Positions 1 through 9,155 of a stretch of DNA of 64,000 bases are shown one piece after another; the stretch's first letter is position 1; each line of letters opens with the position of its first letter. The translations under genes were made by a program, and so were the position numbers. Origin of the DNA: Streptomyces sp. NBC_01288 (lineage in GTDB: Bacteria; Actinomycetota; Actinomycetes; Streptomycetales; Streptomycetaceae); assembly GCF_035982055.1 (NCBI RefSeq), contig NZ_CP108427.1:3162001-3226000 (forward strand). The letters are read 5' to 3'. The notes under the pieces are model-generated. The model worked only from the letters and a program-made list of their open reading frames with translations, ran no database searches and was not told the origin of the DNA.

Positions 1-1
1 T

Positions 2-1168
2 ACCCCTGCGGCTACTTCAGGCACACGCCCGCCGCTCCTCACCCGCCCCCTCCTCCTCCGCTTCGTCAGCATGGTCGGGGCCAGCCTCAGTTTCTTTCTC
101 CTGCTGTCGGTCGTGCCGGCGTATGCCGCCGAGCGGGGCGGTGGAGGTGCGGCGGGGCTCGCGACCGGTTCGTTGATGCTCGCGACGGTACTCGGGGAGC
201 TGGTGACACCCCGGCTGGTCGGGCGCTTCGGGTATCGACTGACCCTGATCGTGGGGCTGTTCCTGCTCGGAGCACCGGCGCTGGTGCTGACCGTCTCCGG
301 GCAGGCGGCGTGGATCGTCGCGGTGTGCTTCGTGCGCGGACTCGGTTTCGCGCTGACGATCGTCGCGGGCGGCGCCCTCACCGCGTCACTGATCCCGGAC
401 CAACGCCGGGGCGAGGGGCTCGCGTTGGTGGGTGTGGTGTCCGGGGTGCCGTCACTGGTCGCGCTGCCGTTGGGGCTGTGGCTGGCCGACCGCGTGGGCT
501 ACGGCCCGGTCGCCGTCACCGGCGGCCTCGCCGCGCTGGCCGCGATCGCCTTCGTCCTCGGACTGCCGGACCGGGCGGAGCGGGCGGAGCAACCACTCGG
601 TGTCGTACGGGGTTTGCGCACGGGCGCGCTGCTCCGGCCGGTACTCGTCTTCGCGGCCACCGCCACCGCCGCCGGCATCGTGGTGACCTTCCTGCCACTG
701 GCCGTCCCGTCGGCGTCGGCCGGAGTCATCGCGGCGGCCCTGTTCGTGCAGACCGCCGCCTCGACCCTGACCCGCTGGCTGGCAGGCCGCCACGGCGACC
801 GCCACGGCAGCGACCGCCTGATCCTCCCCGGCCTGCTCCTGTCGGCCGCGGGCGTCCTCGTCATCGCCCCAACCCCCAACCCGGTAGCGGTCGTTGCGGG
901 CACCGCCATCTTCGGCGCGGGCTTCGGCATCACCCAGAACGCCACGCTGGCCCTGATGTACACCCGCGTCTCCGCCGCCTCGTACGGCACGGTCAGCGCC
1001 CTGTGGAACCTGGCCTACGACGGCGGAATGGGCGTAGGCGCGGCCGGCTTCGGCATCACGGCGGGCCTGACGGGTTACCCGTGGGCCTTCACGCTGACCG
1101 CGCTGTTGATGCTGGGCGCGGTGGCACCGGCGCTGCGGGACCGGCGAACACCCGCCGGATCACTGTGA
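2..1168 (+). CDS. MFS transporter, 5' end outside window
   Basis: Probable drug or metabolite exporter of the major facilitator superfamily, in the cytoplasmic membrane. The reading frame is open to the left window edge with no start codon before the ATG at 71. The residues before that ATG (L-L-T-R-P-L-L-L-R-F) look like the usual lead-in to the first membrane helix, so the true start most likely lies just upstream of the window. About 365 residues are visible, with long alternating hydrophobic segments and the loop G-R-F-G-Y-R-L between helices 2 and 3, a typical MFS motif-A position. The 3' end overlaps the convergent TetR gene by 9 bp. The substrate cannot be told from the sequence. Confidence 0.85.
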   Translation, partial: TPAATSGTRPPLLTRPLLLRFVSMVGASLSFFLLLSVVPAYAAERGGGGAAGLATGSLMLATVLGELVTPRLVGRFGYRLTLIVGLFLLGAPALVLTVSGQAAWIVAVCFVRGLGFALTIVAGGALTASLIPDQRRGEGLALVGVVSGVPSLVALPLGLWLADRVGYGPVAVTGGLAALAAIAFVLGLPDRAERAEQPLGVVRGLRTGALLRPVLVFAATATAAGIVVTFLPLAVPSASAGVIAAALFVQTAASTLTRWLAGRHGDRHGSDRLILPGLLLSAAGVLVIAPTPNPVAVVAGTAIFGAGFGITQNATLALMYTRVSAASYGTVSALWNLAYDGGMGVGAAGFGITAGLTGYPWAFTLTALLMLGAVAPALRDRRTPAGSL

Positions 1169-1735
1169 CTTCCGCACACCCTCCAACACCTGCCGCAGCC
1201 CCTCGGTGAGTTGACCGGCGTCCGGTGCGGTCTTCGGGTCGAAGGTCCACTGCATGATGAGACCGGACATCACGACCATGTAGAACGCGCCGAGCGTGTC
1301 GGCGGTCTCGTCCGACACCTCCTCCTCCGGTACACCCATGAGCAGCGAGACCAGCCCTCGGCCGCCCTCACGCTGCGCACGCGACAACTGGTCGCGCGCC
1401 TCCGGGAGTTGGTCGCCCATCGTCATGATCTCCGCGCTGAGCCGCCACATCGAGCCCGGTTCGCGCAGGGAGGCGACGACGTTCGACCACAGCTCCCTGA
1501 ACCGCTCCAGGGAACCCGGCGCCCCGCCCAACTGGTCACCCCACTCGAAGGACATGTCGTCCACCAACGCGACATACGCCTGCGCGAGCAACGCGTCCTT
1601 CGAACCGTAGTGATAGCCGATCGACGCGAGGTTGGTCCCCGACTCCTTGACGATGTCGCGCGCGGTGGTCCGCGCGAACCCCTTCTCCAGCAGGCAGCGC
1701 TTCGCGCCTTCGAGCAGATCCTCACGGTGTCCCAT
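1160..1735 (-). CDS. TetR/AcrR family transcriptional regulator
   Basis: DNA-binding repressor of about 191 residues. The N-terminal helix-turn-helix is clear (residues about 10-50: T-T-A-R-D-I-V-K-E-S-G-T-N-L-A-S-I-G-Y-H), followed by Y-G-S-K-D-A-L-L, then a helical ligand-binding domain. I chose the ATG at 1735 because a GGTGG-type site lies just upstream; a GTG at 1744 is also possible. The gene diverges from the DHA2 exporter at 1833, and the shared 98-bp gap carries a direct repeat, so it probably represses that exporter and itself. It overlaps the upstream MFS gene by 9 bp, convergently. Confidence 0.92.
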   Translation of the reverse strand: MGHREDLLEGAKRCLLEKGFARTTARDIVKESGTNLASIGYHYGSKDALLAQAYVALVDDMSFEWGDQLGGAPGSLERFRELWSNVVASLREPGSMWRLSAEIMTMGDQLPEARDQLSRAQREGGRGLVSLLMGVPEEEVSDETADTLGAFYMVVMSGLIMQWTFDPKTAPDAGQLTEGLRQVLEGVRKSQ

Positions 1736-1765
1736 GCCCACCACCCTACCGCCGATCCATACAAC

Positions 1766-1806
1766 CGTCCCAGACAGGCGATTTACACACCCGTCCTAGA
1801 CAAGCG
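1766..1806. promoter_or_regulatory. candidate TetR operator, two 15-bp direct repeats
   Basis: CGTCCCAGACAGGCG (1766-1780) and CGTCCTAGACAAGCG (1792-1806) match at 13 of 15 bases with a 26-bp period. Each contains a short GTCC-N-AGAC near-palindrome. They lie between the divergent TetR and DHA2 exporter genes, where an autoregulating TetR would bind. The link to this regulator is inferred. Confidence 0.55.
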
Positions 1807-1832
1807 TTTAAGACGCGCGTACATTCACTGCC

Positions 1833-3395
1833 ATGACGAACTCGACGCACTCACCGAACCCCCCGAGCACCCCCAACTCCCGTGCCGGGCGCCGTGAATG
1901 GACCGCTCTGGGCGTCCTGATGCTCCCGCTGCTCCTGGTCTCGATGGACGTCTCCGTCCTCTACTTCGCCATCCCGGCGATCAGCGCGGACCTGGAGCCC
2001 AGCGGCACCCAGCAGCTGTGGATCTTCGACATCTACGCCTTCGTCCTGGCCGGCCTGCTGATGACGATGGGCTCGGTCGGCGACCGCGTCGGCTACCGCC
2101 GGCTCCTCCTGATCGGCGCCGCGGCCTTCGGTACCGCCTCCGTCATCGCGGCCTACGCGAACAGCGCCGAGACCCTCATCGCCGCCCGCGCGGTCCTCGG
2201 CATCGGCGGCGCGACCCTGATGCCCTCGACGATGGCGCTGCTGCGCACGATGTTCACCGACCCCGGCCAGCGCGCGAAGGCGATCGGTCTGTGGTCCGGC
2301 GTGATGACGGCCGGTGTCGCCCTCGGCTCGGTGCTCAGCGGTGTCCTCGTCCAGTACTTCTGGTGGGGCTCGGTCTTCCTGGTCAACCTCCCCGCGATGG
2401 CCCTGCTCCTGCTCATCGGCCCGTTCCTGCTCCCCGAGTCCAAGAACCCCGCCCCCGGCCGCTTCGACTGGCCGAGCGTCCCGCTGTCGATGGCCGGCGT
2501 CCTGCCCGTGATCTACGGCCTCAAGGAGATCCCCTCCGAGGGCTGGCACGTCCAGTACGTCGTCTCGATCACCGTGGGCCTGCTCTTCGCCGCGCTCTTC
2601 GTCCACCGGCAGCGCACCACCGCCTCGCCCATGATCGACCCCACCCTCTTCCGGGCCCGTGGCTTCGGCCCCGCCGTGGTCCTCAACCTCCTCTCCGCCT
2701 TCGGCATGCTGGGCTCGGCCTTCTTCACCACGCAGTACCTCCAGTCCGTACTCGGCAAGAGCGCGATGGAGGCAGCCCTGTGGGCCCTGCTCCCCTCGGT
2801 ACCGATCGGCATGGCGGCCCCGCTCGCAACCACCCTCGTCCAGAAGGGAGTCGACCGCGCCTACGTGGTCGCGTCCGGCTTCGCGATCGCCGCCTGCGGC
2901 TACGGCATGCTCGCCCTCACCGGCACCGACTCCCTCTGGCTGGTCCTGGCCGCCGCCGGCGTCCTCGCCTCCGGGATCGTCATGGTGATGTCCCAGATCA
3001 TGGACCTCGCGATGGGCAGCGCCCCGGTGGAGAAGGCGGGCGTCGCGTCCTCCCTGATGGAAACGGGCGCGGAGTTCGGCGGCGCCCTCGGCATGGCCGT
3101 CCTCGGCTCCATCGGTACGGCGATCTACCGCCACGGCATCCCGACCTCGGCCCCCGCCCCGGCCCACGAGACCCTCGGCGGCGCCCTGGCCGTCGCCCAC
3201 GAGCTGCCGGGGCGCACGGGAGACGCCCTGATCGCAACAGCCCGCGAGGCCTTCACCGACGGCATGCACGGCGCGGCGATCGCCGGTGCGGTGCTGCTGC
3301 TGGGCGCGGCGATCGCGGCGGCGCGGACCCTGCGGGGCATTCGGGTGCAGGCGCCCGAGCCGGTCGCGGCGGAACCGCAGCAGGCGGCGGCGTGA
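1833..3395 (+). CDS. DHA2-family MFS drug exporter (14-TM type)
   Basis: Proton-driven multidrug exporter of the DHA2 (QacA/SmvA-like) branch, 520 residues, the usual length for the 14-helix class. A hydrophilic tail of about 25 residues precedes helix 1, which carries S-M-D-V-S-V-L-Y (motif D1 position). The loop G-D-R-V-G-Y-R-R-L-L is motif A, and the segment around G-V-M-T-A-G-V-A-L-G-S-V-L-S-G matches motif C of exporters. The C-terminal tail is Ala/Glu-rich. The gene is read divergently from the TetR gene and ends at a strong hairpin shared with serA. The ligand and substrate are unknown. Confidence 0.93.
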   Translation: MTNSTHSPNPPSTPNSRAGRREWTALGVLMLPLLLVSMDVSVLYFAIPAISADLEPSGTQQLWIFDIYAFVLAGLLMTMGSVGDRVGYRRLLLIGAAAFGTASVIAAYANSAETLIAARAVLGIGGATLMPSTMALLRTMFTDPGQRAKAIGLWSGVMTAGVALGSVLSGVLVQYFWWGSVFLVNLPAMALLLLIGPFLLPESKNPAPGRFDWPSVPLSMAGVLPVIYGLKEIPSEGWHVQYVVSITVGLLFAALFVHRQRTTASPMIDPTLFRARGFGPAVVLNLLSAFGMLGSAFFTTQYLQSVLGKSAMEAALWALLPSVPIGMAAPLATTLVQKGVDRAYVVASGFAIAACGYGMLALTGTDSLWLVLAAAGVLASGIVMVMSQIMDLAMGSAPVEKAGVASSLMETGAEFGGALGMAVLGSIGTAIYRHGIPTSAPAPAHETLGGALAVAHELPGRTGDALIATAREAFTDGMHGAAIAGAVLLLGAAIAAARTLRGIRVQAPEPVAAEPQQAAA

Positions 3396-3411
3396 GCCCC
3401 AACTACACAGA

Positions 3412-3456
3412 AACGCCGGGTGGGTTGAGGATCATCTCCTCAGCCCACCCGGCGTT
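3412..3456. terminator. bidirectional terminator hairpin between exporter and serA
   Basis: A near-perfect 20-bp stem (left arm from 3412, right arm to 3456, one G-T pair) with a short loop sits between two convergent genes whose stop codons lie 17 and 12 bp away. It can terminate transcription from both sides. Confidence 0.85.
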
Positions 3457-3467
3457 CTTGCGCAATC

Positions 3468-5057
3468 TCAGACCAGGTTCACGGAACGAGCCGACGTCGC
3501 GCCGATCTCCTCGGCCACCTCCGCCAACACATTCGCGGCAACCGTGTCGTCGACCGTCAGCACGGCCAGCGCCTCGCCGCCCGCGACCGACCGCGACACC
3601 TGCATCCCGGCGATGTTGATCCCGGCCTCGCCGAAGACACGGCCGACCGTGCCGACGACACCCGGGCGGTCCTCGTAGCGCAGCACCACCATGTGGTCGG
3701 CGAGCGCGAGGTCGACGTCGTAGTCGCCGACCGCGACGATCTTCTGGAGGTTCTTGGGGCCGGCGAGCGTGCCGGAGACCGAGACCTCCTCGCCGCTGCC
3801 GAGCGTGCCGCGCACGGTGACGACGTTGCGGTGGTCGGCGGACTCCGAGCTGGTGGTCAGCCGTACCTCGACACCCCGCTCCTGCGCGAACAGCGGAGCG
3901 TTGACGTACGACACCGTCTCGGCGACGACGTCCTCGAACACGCCCTTGAGCGCGGAGAGTTCGAGCACCTTGACGTCGTGCTGGGTGATCTCGCCGTAGA
4001 CCTCGACGTCGAGGCGGACCGCGACCTCGCCCGCGAGCGCGGTGAAGATGCGGCCGAGCTTCTCGGCGAGGGGCAGGCCCGGCTTGACGTCCTCGGCGAT
4101 GACGCCGCCCTGGACGTTCACCGCGTCGGGGACGAGTTCACCGGCGAGGGCGAGGCGTACCGACTTGGCGACCGAGACACCGGCCTTCTCCTGCGCCTCG
4201 TCCGTGGAGGCGCCGAGGTGCGGGGTGGAGACGACCTGGTCGAACTCGAACAGCGGGGAGTCCGTGCAGGGCTCCTTCGCGTACACGTCGAGTCCGGCGC
4301 CGGCGACGCGGCCCTCCTTGAGCGCGGAGTACAGCGCCGCCTCGTCGACGATCCCGCCACGCGCGGCGTTGACGATGCGCACGGTCGGCTTGACCTTGCG
4401 CAGCGCCTCGTCGCCGATCAGACCGACCGTCTCCGGGGTCTTGGGCAGGTGCACGGTGATGAAGTCGGAGACTTCGAGCAGCTCGTCGAGCGAAAGGATC
4501 TTGACGCCCATCTGGGCGGCCCGCGCGGGCTGGATGTAGGGGTCGTAGGCGACGACCTTCATCCCGAACGCGGACATGCGCTGCGCCACGAGGGCACCGA
4601 TGCGTCCCAGACCCACGACGCCGAGGGTCTTCTCGGCCAGCTCGACGCCCGTGTACTTGCTGCGCTTCCACTCGCCGTTCTTCAGCGCGGCGTTGGCCTG
4701 CGGGATGTGGCGTGCGGTCGCCAGCAGCAGACCGCAGGCCAGCTCGGCGGCGGTGACGATGTTCGAGGTGGGGGCGTTGACGACCATCACGCCGGCCTTG
4801 GTGGCGGCGGAGACGTCGACGTTGTCCAGGCCGACGCCGGCTCGTGCGACGACCTTCAACTTCCGTGCGGCGGCGACCGCTTCGGCGTCGACCTTGGTGG
4901 CCGAGCGGATCAGGATCGCGTCCACGTCGGCGATCGCGGGGAGCAGCTCGCCCCGGTCGGCGCCGTTGCAGTGCCGGATCTCGAAGTCCGGGCCGAGGGC
5001 GTCCACCGTCGCGGGCGACAGCTCTTCAGCGATGAGTACGACAGGTTTCGAGCTCAC
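3468..5057 (-). CDS. serA: D-3-phosphoglycerate dehydrogenase
   Basis: First enzyme of serine synthesis; it oxidises 3-phosphoglycerate to 3-phosphohydroxypyruvate with NAD+, in the cytosol. 529 residues, the long actinobacterial form. The NAD-binding G-L-G-R-I-G lies at about 149-154, and the catalytic residues are visible in N-A-A-R-G-G, D-V-Y-A-K-E-P and S-T-P-H-L-G. An intervening domain follows, then a C-terminal ACT domain (from about 455, R-P-G-V-V-G-T-V-G) for serine feedback. The GTG at 5057 was chosen because GAGGA lies 6-8 bases upstream; an in-frame GTG at 5069 lacks a site. It follows ilvBNC on the same strand, but two hairpins and a gap of about 230 bp suggest its own promoter. 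Confidence 0.98.
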   Translation of the reverse strand: MSSKPVVLIAEELSPATVDALGPDFEIRHCNGADRGELLPAIADVDAILIRSATKVDAEAVAAARKLKVVARAGVGLDNVDVSAATKAGVMVVNAPTSNIVTAAELACGLLLATARHIPQANAALKNGEWKRSKYTGVELAEKTLGVVGLGRIGALVAQRMSAFGMKVVAYDPYIQPARAAQMGVKILSLDELLEVSDFITVHLPKTPETVGLIGDEALRKVKPTVRIVNAARGGIVDEAALYSALKEGRVAGAGLDVYAKEPCTDSPLFEFDQVVSTPHLGASTDEAQEKAGVSVAKSVRLALAGELVPDAVNVQGGVIAEDVKPGLPLAEKLGRIFTALAGEVAVRLDVEVYGEITQHDVKVLELSALKGVFEDVVAETVSYVNAPLFAQERGVEVRLTTSSESADHRNVVTVRGTLGSGEEVSVSGTLAGPKNLQKIVAVGDYDVDLALADHMVVLRYEDRPGVVGTVGRVFGEAGINIAGMQVSRSVAGGEALAVLTVDDTVAANVLAEVAEEIGATSARSVNLV

Positions 5058-5220
5058 GTGAGTCCTCACAAGTCCATTGCGTGCGGACGGCCGTCCCGAC
5101 GGCCGCAGGCGGTGGAGGTACGGGCCGCGTGGAGACGCACGACGCTGTGGGCCTGACGCGTATTAGTACGGCAGTGTAGTGGCGCTCCGACAGTCGTCCT
5201 GCGCCTCTGTGGAAGGATCA

Positions 5221-5240
5221 CCCGTCCGAGGCTGGACGGG
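5221..5240. other. second hairpin downstream of ilvC
   Basis: CCCGTCC and GGACGGG form a 7-bp stem with a 6-base loop. It lies just beyond the ilvC terminator, as part of the insulation between ilvC and serA. Confidence 0.45.
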
Positions 5241-5249
5241 TTGGACAAA

Positions 5250-5275
5250 GGGGCCGGAGCGCTCGCTCCAGCCCC
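5250..5275 (-). terminator. ilvC terminator
   Basis: On the minus strand a GC-rich stem (GGGGC and GGAGCG arms with one mismatch) is followed by TTTGTCC, 14 bp after the ilvC stop codon. It probably ends the ilvBNC transcript before serA. Confidence 0.7.
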
Positions 5276-5288
5276 TGTGCCTCAGGCC

Positions 5289-6407
<1,119 letters not shown>

Positions 6408-6935
6408 TTACGCGGACCGGTCGAGCGCGCGCAGCGAGCGGTCGGTGATGGAGCGGGCGCCGCGGCCGATGGCGATCGTGCCGGACTGGACCAGTTCCTT
6501 GATGCCGTACGGCTCCAGCATCTTGAGCATGGCGGACAGCTTGTCGCTGGAGCCGGTGGCCTCGACGGTGACGGCCTCCGGGGAGACGTCGACCGTCTTG
6601 GCGCGGAAGAGCTGGACGATCTCGACGATCTGGGAGCGCGTCTCGTTGTCGGCGCGCACCTTCACCAGAACGAGTTCGCGCTGAACGGCCGATCCGGCCT
6701 CCAGTTCGACGATCTTCAGCACGTTGACGAGCTTGTTGAGCTGCTTGGTGACCTGTTCGAGCGGGAGCGCCTCGATCACGTTCACCACGATCGTGATGCG
6801 GGAGATGTCGGGGTGCTCGGTGACGCCGACCGCGAGGGAGTCGATGTTGAAGCCGCGCCGGGAGAACAGGGCGGTGATCCGGGCGAGGACACCTGGCTTG
6901 TTCTCCACCAGGACGGAGAGCGTGTGCTTGGACAT
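6408..6935 (-). CDS. ilvN: acetolactate synthase small (regulatory) subunit
   Basis: Regulatory subunit of acetohydroxyacid synthase; it activates IlvB and confers feedback inhibition by valine. 175 residues. The N-terminal ACT domain begins at about residue 4 (L-S-V-L-V-E-N-K-P-G-V-L-A-R) and continues through R-R-G-F-N-I-D-S-L; a second ACT-like C-terminal domain follows. The ATG at 6935 lies 20 bp after the ilvB stop codon, so the two subunits are made together. A GAGAGAGACG stretch upstream can serve as a ribosome site. Confidence 0.97.
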   Translation of the reverse strand: MSKHTLSVLVENKPGVLARITALFSRRGFNIDSLAVGVTEHPDISRITIVVNVIEALPLEQVTKQLNKLVNVLKIVELEAGSAVQRELVLVKVRADNETRSQIVEIVQLFRAKTVDVSPEAVTVEATGSSDKLSAMLKMLEPYGIKELVQSGTIAIGRGARSITDRSLRALDRSA

Positions 6936-6955
6936 TTCTCGTTCGTCTCTCTCGC

Positions 6956-8809
6956 TCAGTCGTCTTCGTTGTCGCCGAAGTCGGGGCGGACGTCCCGGGC
7001 GAACATGACCTCGTCGTTCGAGGTGCCGGCGGCGACCATCGGCCACACCATGGCGTCCTCGTGGACGATGAAGTCGATCACGACGGGGCGGTCGTTGATC
7101 GAGTTCGCCTCCTCGATGACCTTGTCCAGGTCGTCGGGGGACTCGCAGCGGATCGCGTAACAGCCCATCGCCTCCGACAACTTGACGAAGTCGGGGATGC
7201 GCGTGCCGGCGCTCGGCTGCTTGCCGTCGGCCTCCGGGCCGCTGTGCAGCACGGTGTTGGAGTAGCGCTGGTTGTAGAACAGCGTCTGCCACTGGCGGAC
7301 CATGCCGAGGGCGCCGTTGTTGATGATGGCGACCTTGATCGGGATGTTGTTCAGGGAGCAGGTGGTGAGTTCCTGGTTGGTCATCTGGAAGCAGCCGTCG
7401 CCGTCGATCGCCCAGACCGTCTGGTCCGGGGCTCCGGCCTTGGCGCCCATCGCGGCCGGGACCGCGTAGCCCATCGTCCCGGCGCCGCCGGAGTTGAGCC
7501 AGGTCGCGGGCTTCTCGTACTGGATGTAGTGCGCGGCCCACATCTGGTGCTGGCCGACGCCCGCCGCGAAGATCGTTCCCTCCGGGGCGAGTTGGCCGAC
7601 GCGCTCGATGACCTGCTGCGGGGAGAGCGAGCCGTTGTCGGGCTGCTCGTAGCCGAGCGGGTAGGTCTCGCGCCAGCGGTTGAGGTCCTTCCACCAGGCG
7701 CTGTAGTCGCCGGTGTGACCGTCGCTGTGCTCCTTCTGCACGGCCTGCACGAGGTCCGCGATGACCTCGCGGGCGTCACCGACGATCGGCACGTCGGCGG
7801 CGCGGTTCTTGCCGATCTCGGCCGGGTCGATGTCGGCGTGGACGATCTTCGCGAAGGGCGCGAAGCTGTCCAGCTTGCCGGTGACGCGGTCGTCGAAGCG
7901 GGCTCCGAGGGCGACGATCAGGTCGGCCTTCTGCAGCGCGGTGACGGCGGTGACCGCACCGTGCATGCCCGGCATTCCCACGTGCAGTTCGTGACTGTCG
8001 GGGAATGCGCCGAGCGCCATCAGGGTGGTGGTGACGGGCGCTCCGGTGAGTTCTGCGAGGACCTTCAGCTCGGTGGTGGCGTGTGCCTTGAGGACACCGC
8101 CGCCGACGTAGAGGACGGGCCGCTTCGCGGCGATGATCAGCTTGGCGGCCTCGCGGATCTGCTTGGCGTGCGGCTTGGTCACCGGACGGTAGCCGGGCAG
8201 GTCCATGACCGGCGGCCAGGAGAAGGTGGTCTTCGCCTGGAGGGCGTCCTTCGCGATGTCGACCAGCACCGGTCCTGGACGGCCGGTGGAGGCGATGTGG
8301 AAGGCCTGCGCGATGACGCGCGGGATGTCCTCGGCCTTGGTGACCAGGAAGTTGTGCTTGGTGACCGGCATCGTGATGCCGACGATGTCCGCCTCCTGGA
8401 AGGCGTCCGTACCGATCGCCTTCGACGCGACCTGCCCGGTGATCGCCACGAGCGGCACCGAGTCCATGTGCGCGTCGGCGATCGGGGTCACCAGGTTGGT
8501 GGCGCCGGGGCCCGAGGTCGCCATGCAGACACCGACCTTGCCGGTGGCCTGCGCGTAGCCGGTGGCCGCGTGGCCCGCGCCCTGCTCGTGCCGGACCAGG
8601 ACGTGACGCACCCGCGTCGAGTCCATCAGCGGGTCGTACGCCGGAAGGATCGCACCGCCGGGGATGCCGAATACCGTGTCGGCGCCGACTTCCTCAAGAG
8701 AGCGGATGAGGGACTGCGCGCCCGTGACGTGCTCGGGGGCGGACTGCTGTCCTCCGGATCGGGGCCGCGGCTGCGGATGGGCCCCGGTGGCCTGCTCGGT
8801 CATCGTCAT
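6956..8809 (-). CDS. ilvB: acetolactate synthase large (catalytic) subunit
   Basis: Catalytic subunit of acetohydroxyacid synthase, a thiamine-diphosphate and FAD enzyme that joins two pyruvates, or pyruvate and 2-oxobutyrate. 617 residues. The ThDP-activating Glu lies in [11 protein letters not shown]. The C-terminal ThDP/Mg motif begins G-D-G-C-F-Q-M and closes with two Asn about 20 residues later. A disordered His/Pro/Arg tail of about 25 residues precedes the domain. ATGs at 8809 and 8803 are both possible; the GAGAAGAG site suits the second slightly better. It heads the ilvBNC operon and is preceded by a leader peptide and attenuator. Confidence 0.98.
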   Translation of the reverse strand: MTMTEQATGAHPQPRPRSGGQQSAPEHVTGAQSLIRSLEEVGADTVFGIPGGAILPAYDPLMDSTRVRHVLVRHEQGAGHAATGYAQATGKVGVCMATSGPGATNLVTPIADAHMDSVPLVAITGQVASKAIGTDAFQEADIVGITMPVTKHNFLVTKAEDIPRVIAQAFHIASTGRPGPVLVDIAKDALQAKTTFSWPPVMDLPGYRPVTKPHAKQIREAAKLIIAAKRPVLYVGGGVLKAHATTELKVLAELTGAPVTTTLMALGAFPDSHELHVGMPGMHGAVTAVTALQKADLIVALGARFDDRVTGKLDSFAPFAKIVHADIDPAEIGKNRAADVPIVGDAREVIADLVQAVQKEHSDGHTGDYSAWWKDLNRWRETYPLGYEQPDNGSLSPQQVIERVGQLAPEGTIFAAGVGQHQMWAAHYIQYEKPATWLNSGGAGTMGYAVPAAMGAKAGAPDQTVWAIDGDGCFQMTNQELTTCSLNNIPIKVAIINNGALGMVRQWQTLFYNQRYSNTVLHSGPEADGKQPSAGTRIPDFVKLSEAMGCYAIRCESPDDLDKVIEEANSINDRPVVIDFIVHEDAMVWPMVAAGTSNDEVMFARDVRPDFGDNEDD

Positions 8810-8883
8810 TCTCTTCTCGATGCTGAGGGTTTTTGCGAGGTTTGTGCGGGGTTCTGCTGCTGCACGACTGGATCCTGTGCAAC

Positions 8884-8917
8884 AAAAAACCCCTCGTGCC
8901 GTGAGGCAAGCGAGGGG
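8884..8917 (-). terminator. ilvB attenuator terminator
   Basis: On the minus strand a CCCCTCG/CGAGGGG stem (arms 8911-8917 and 8890-8896) with a 14-base loop is followed directly by six T. It lies between the ilv leader peptide and ilvB, the position expected for a conditional terminator in transcription attenuation. Confidence 0.85.
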
Positions 8918-8971
8918 AGCGCGCCGGGTGCGGTCGCTGGGAGTTCCGGGTCCGTCCGGACGTCACCAGCT

Positions 8972-9013
8972 TCAGCCGACGCGCTTTCCAAGTACGAGAA
9001 TTCGGGTGCGCAT
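8972..9013 (-). CDS. ilv operon leader peptide
   Basis: A 13-residue open frame, M-R-T-R-I-L-V-L-G-K-R-V-G followed by TGA, with GGAGGGAGG about 9 bases before its ATG. It holds I-L-V-L in a row plus a later V, the amino acids whose synthesis the operon serves. A terminator hairpin follows about 55 bp downstream, then ilvB. Ribosome stalling at these codons when charged branched-chain tRNAs are scarce would favour read-through. I recall a near-identical leader in other streptomycetes. A CATAAT box at 9071-9076 on the minus strand is a possible -10 element. Confidence 0.85.
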   Translation of the reverse strand: MRTRILVLGKRVG

Positions 9014-9155
9014 GGCATTGACCCTCCCTCCGGCACGCACCGACTGTCAAGTGGGTGGGACAGGAGTCTCATTATGTGAGCGCAGCGCCGTTCGGCCCCC
9101 GAAAACCGCGGGCACACCACTGGTGTACACCCCCAGGCCCCTTTTCATTGCTCGT

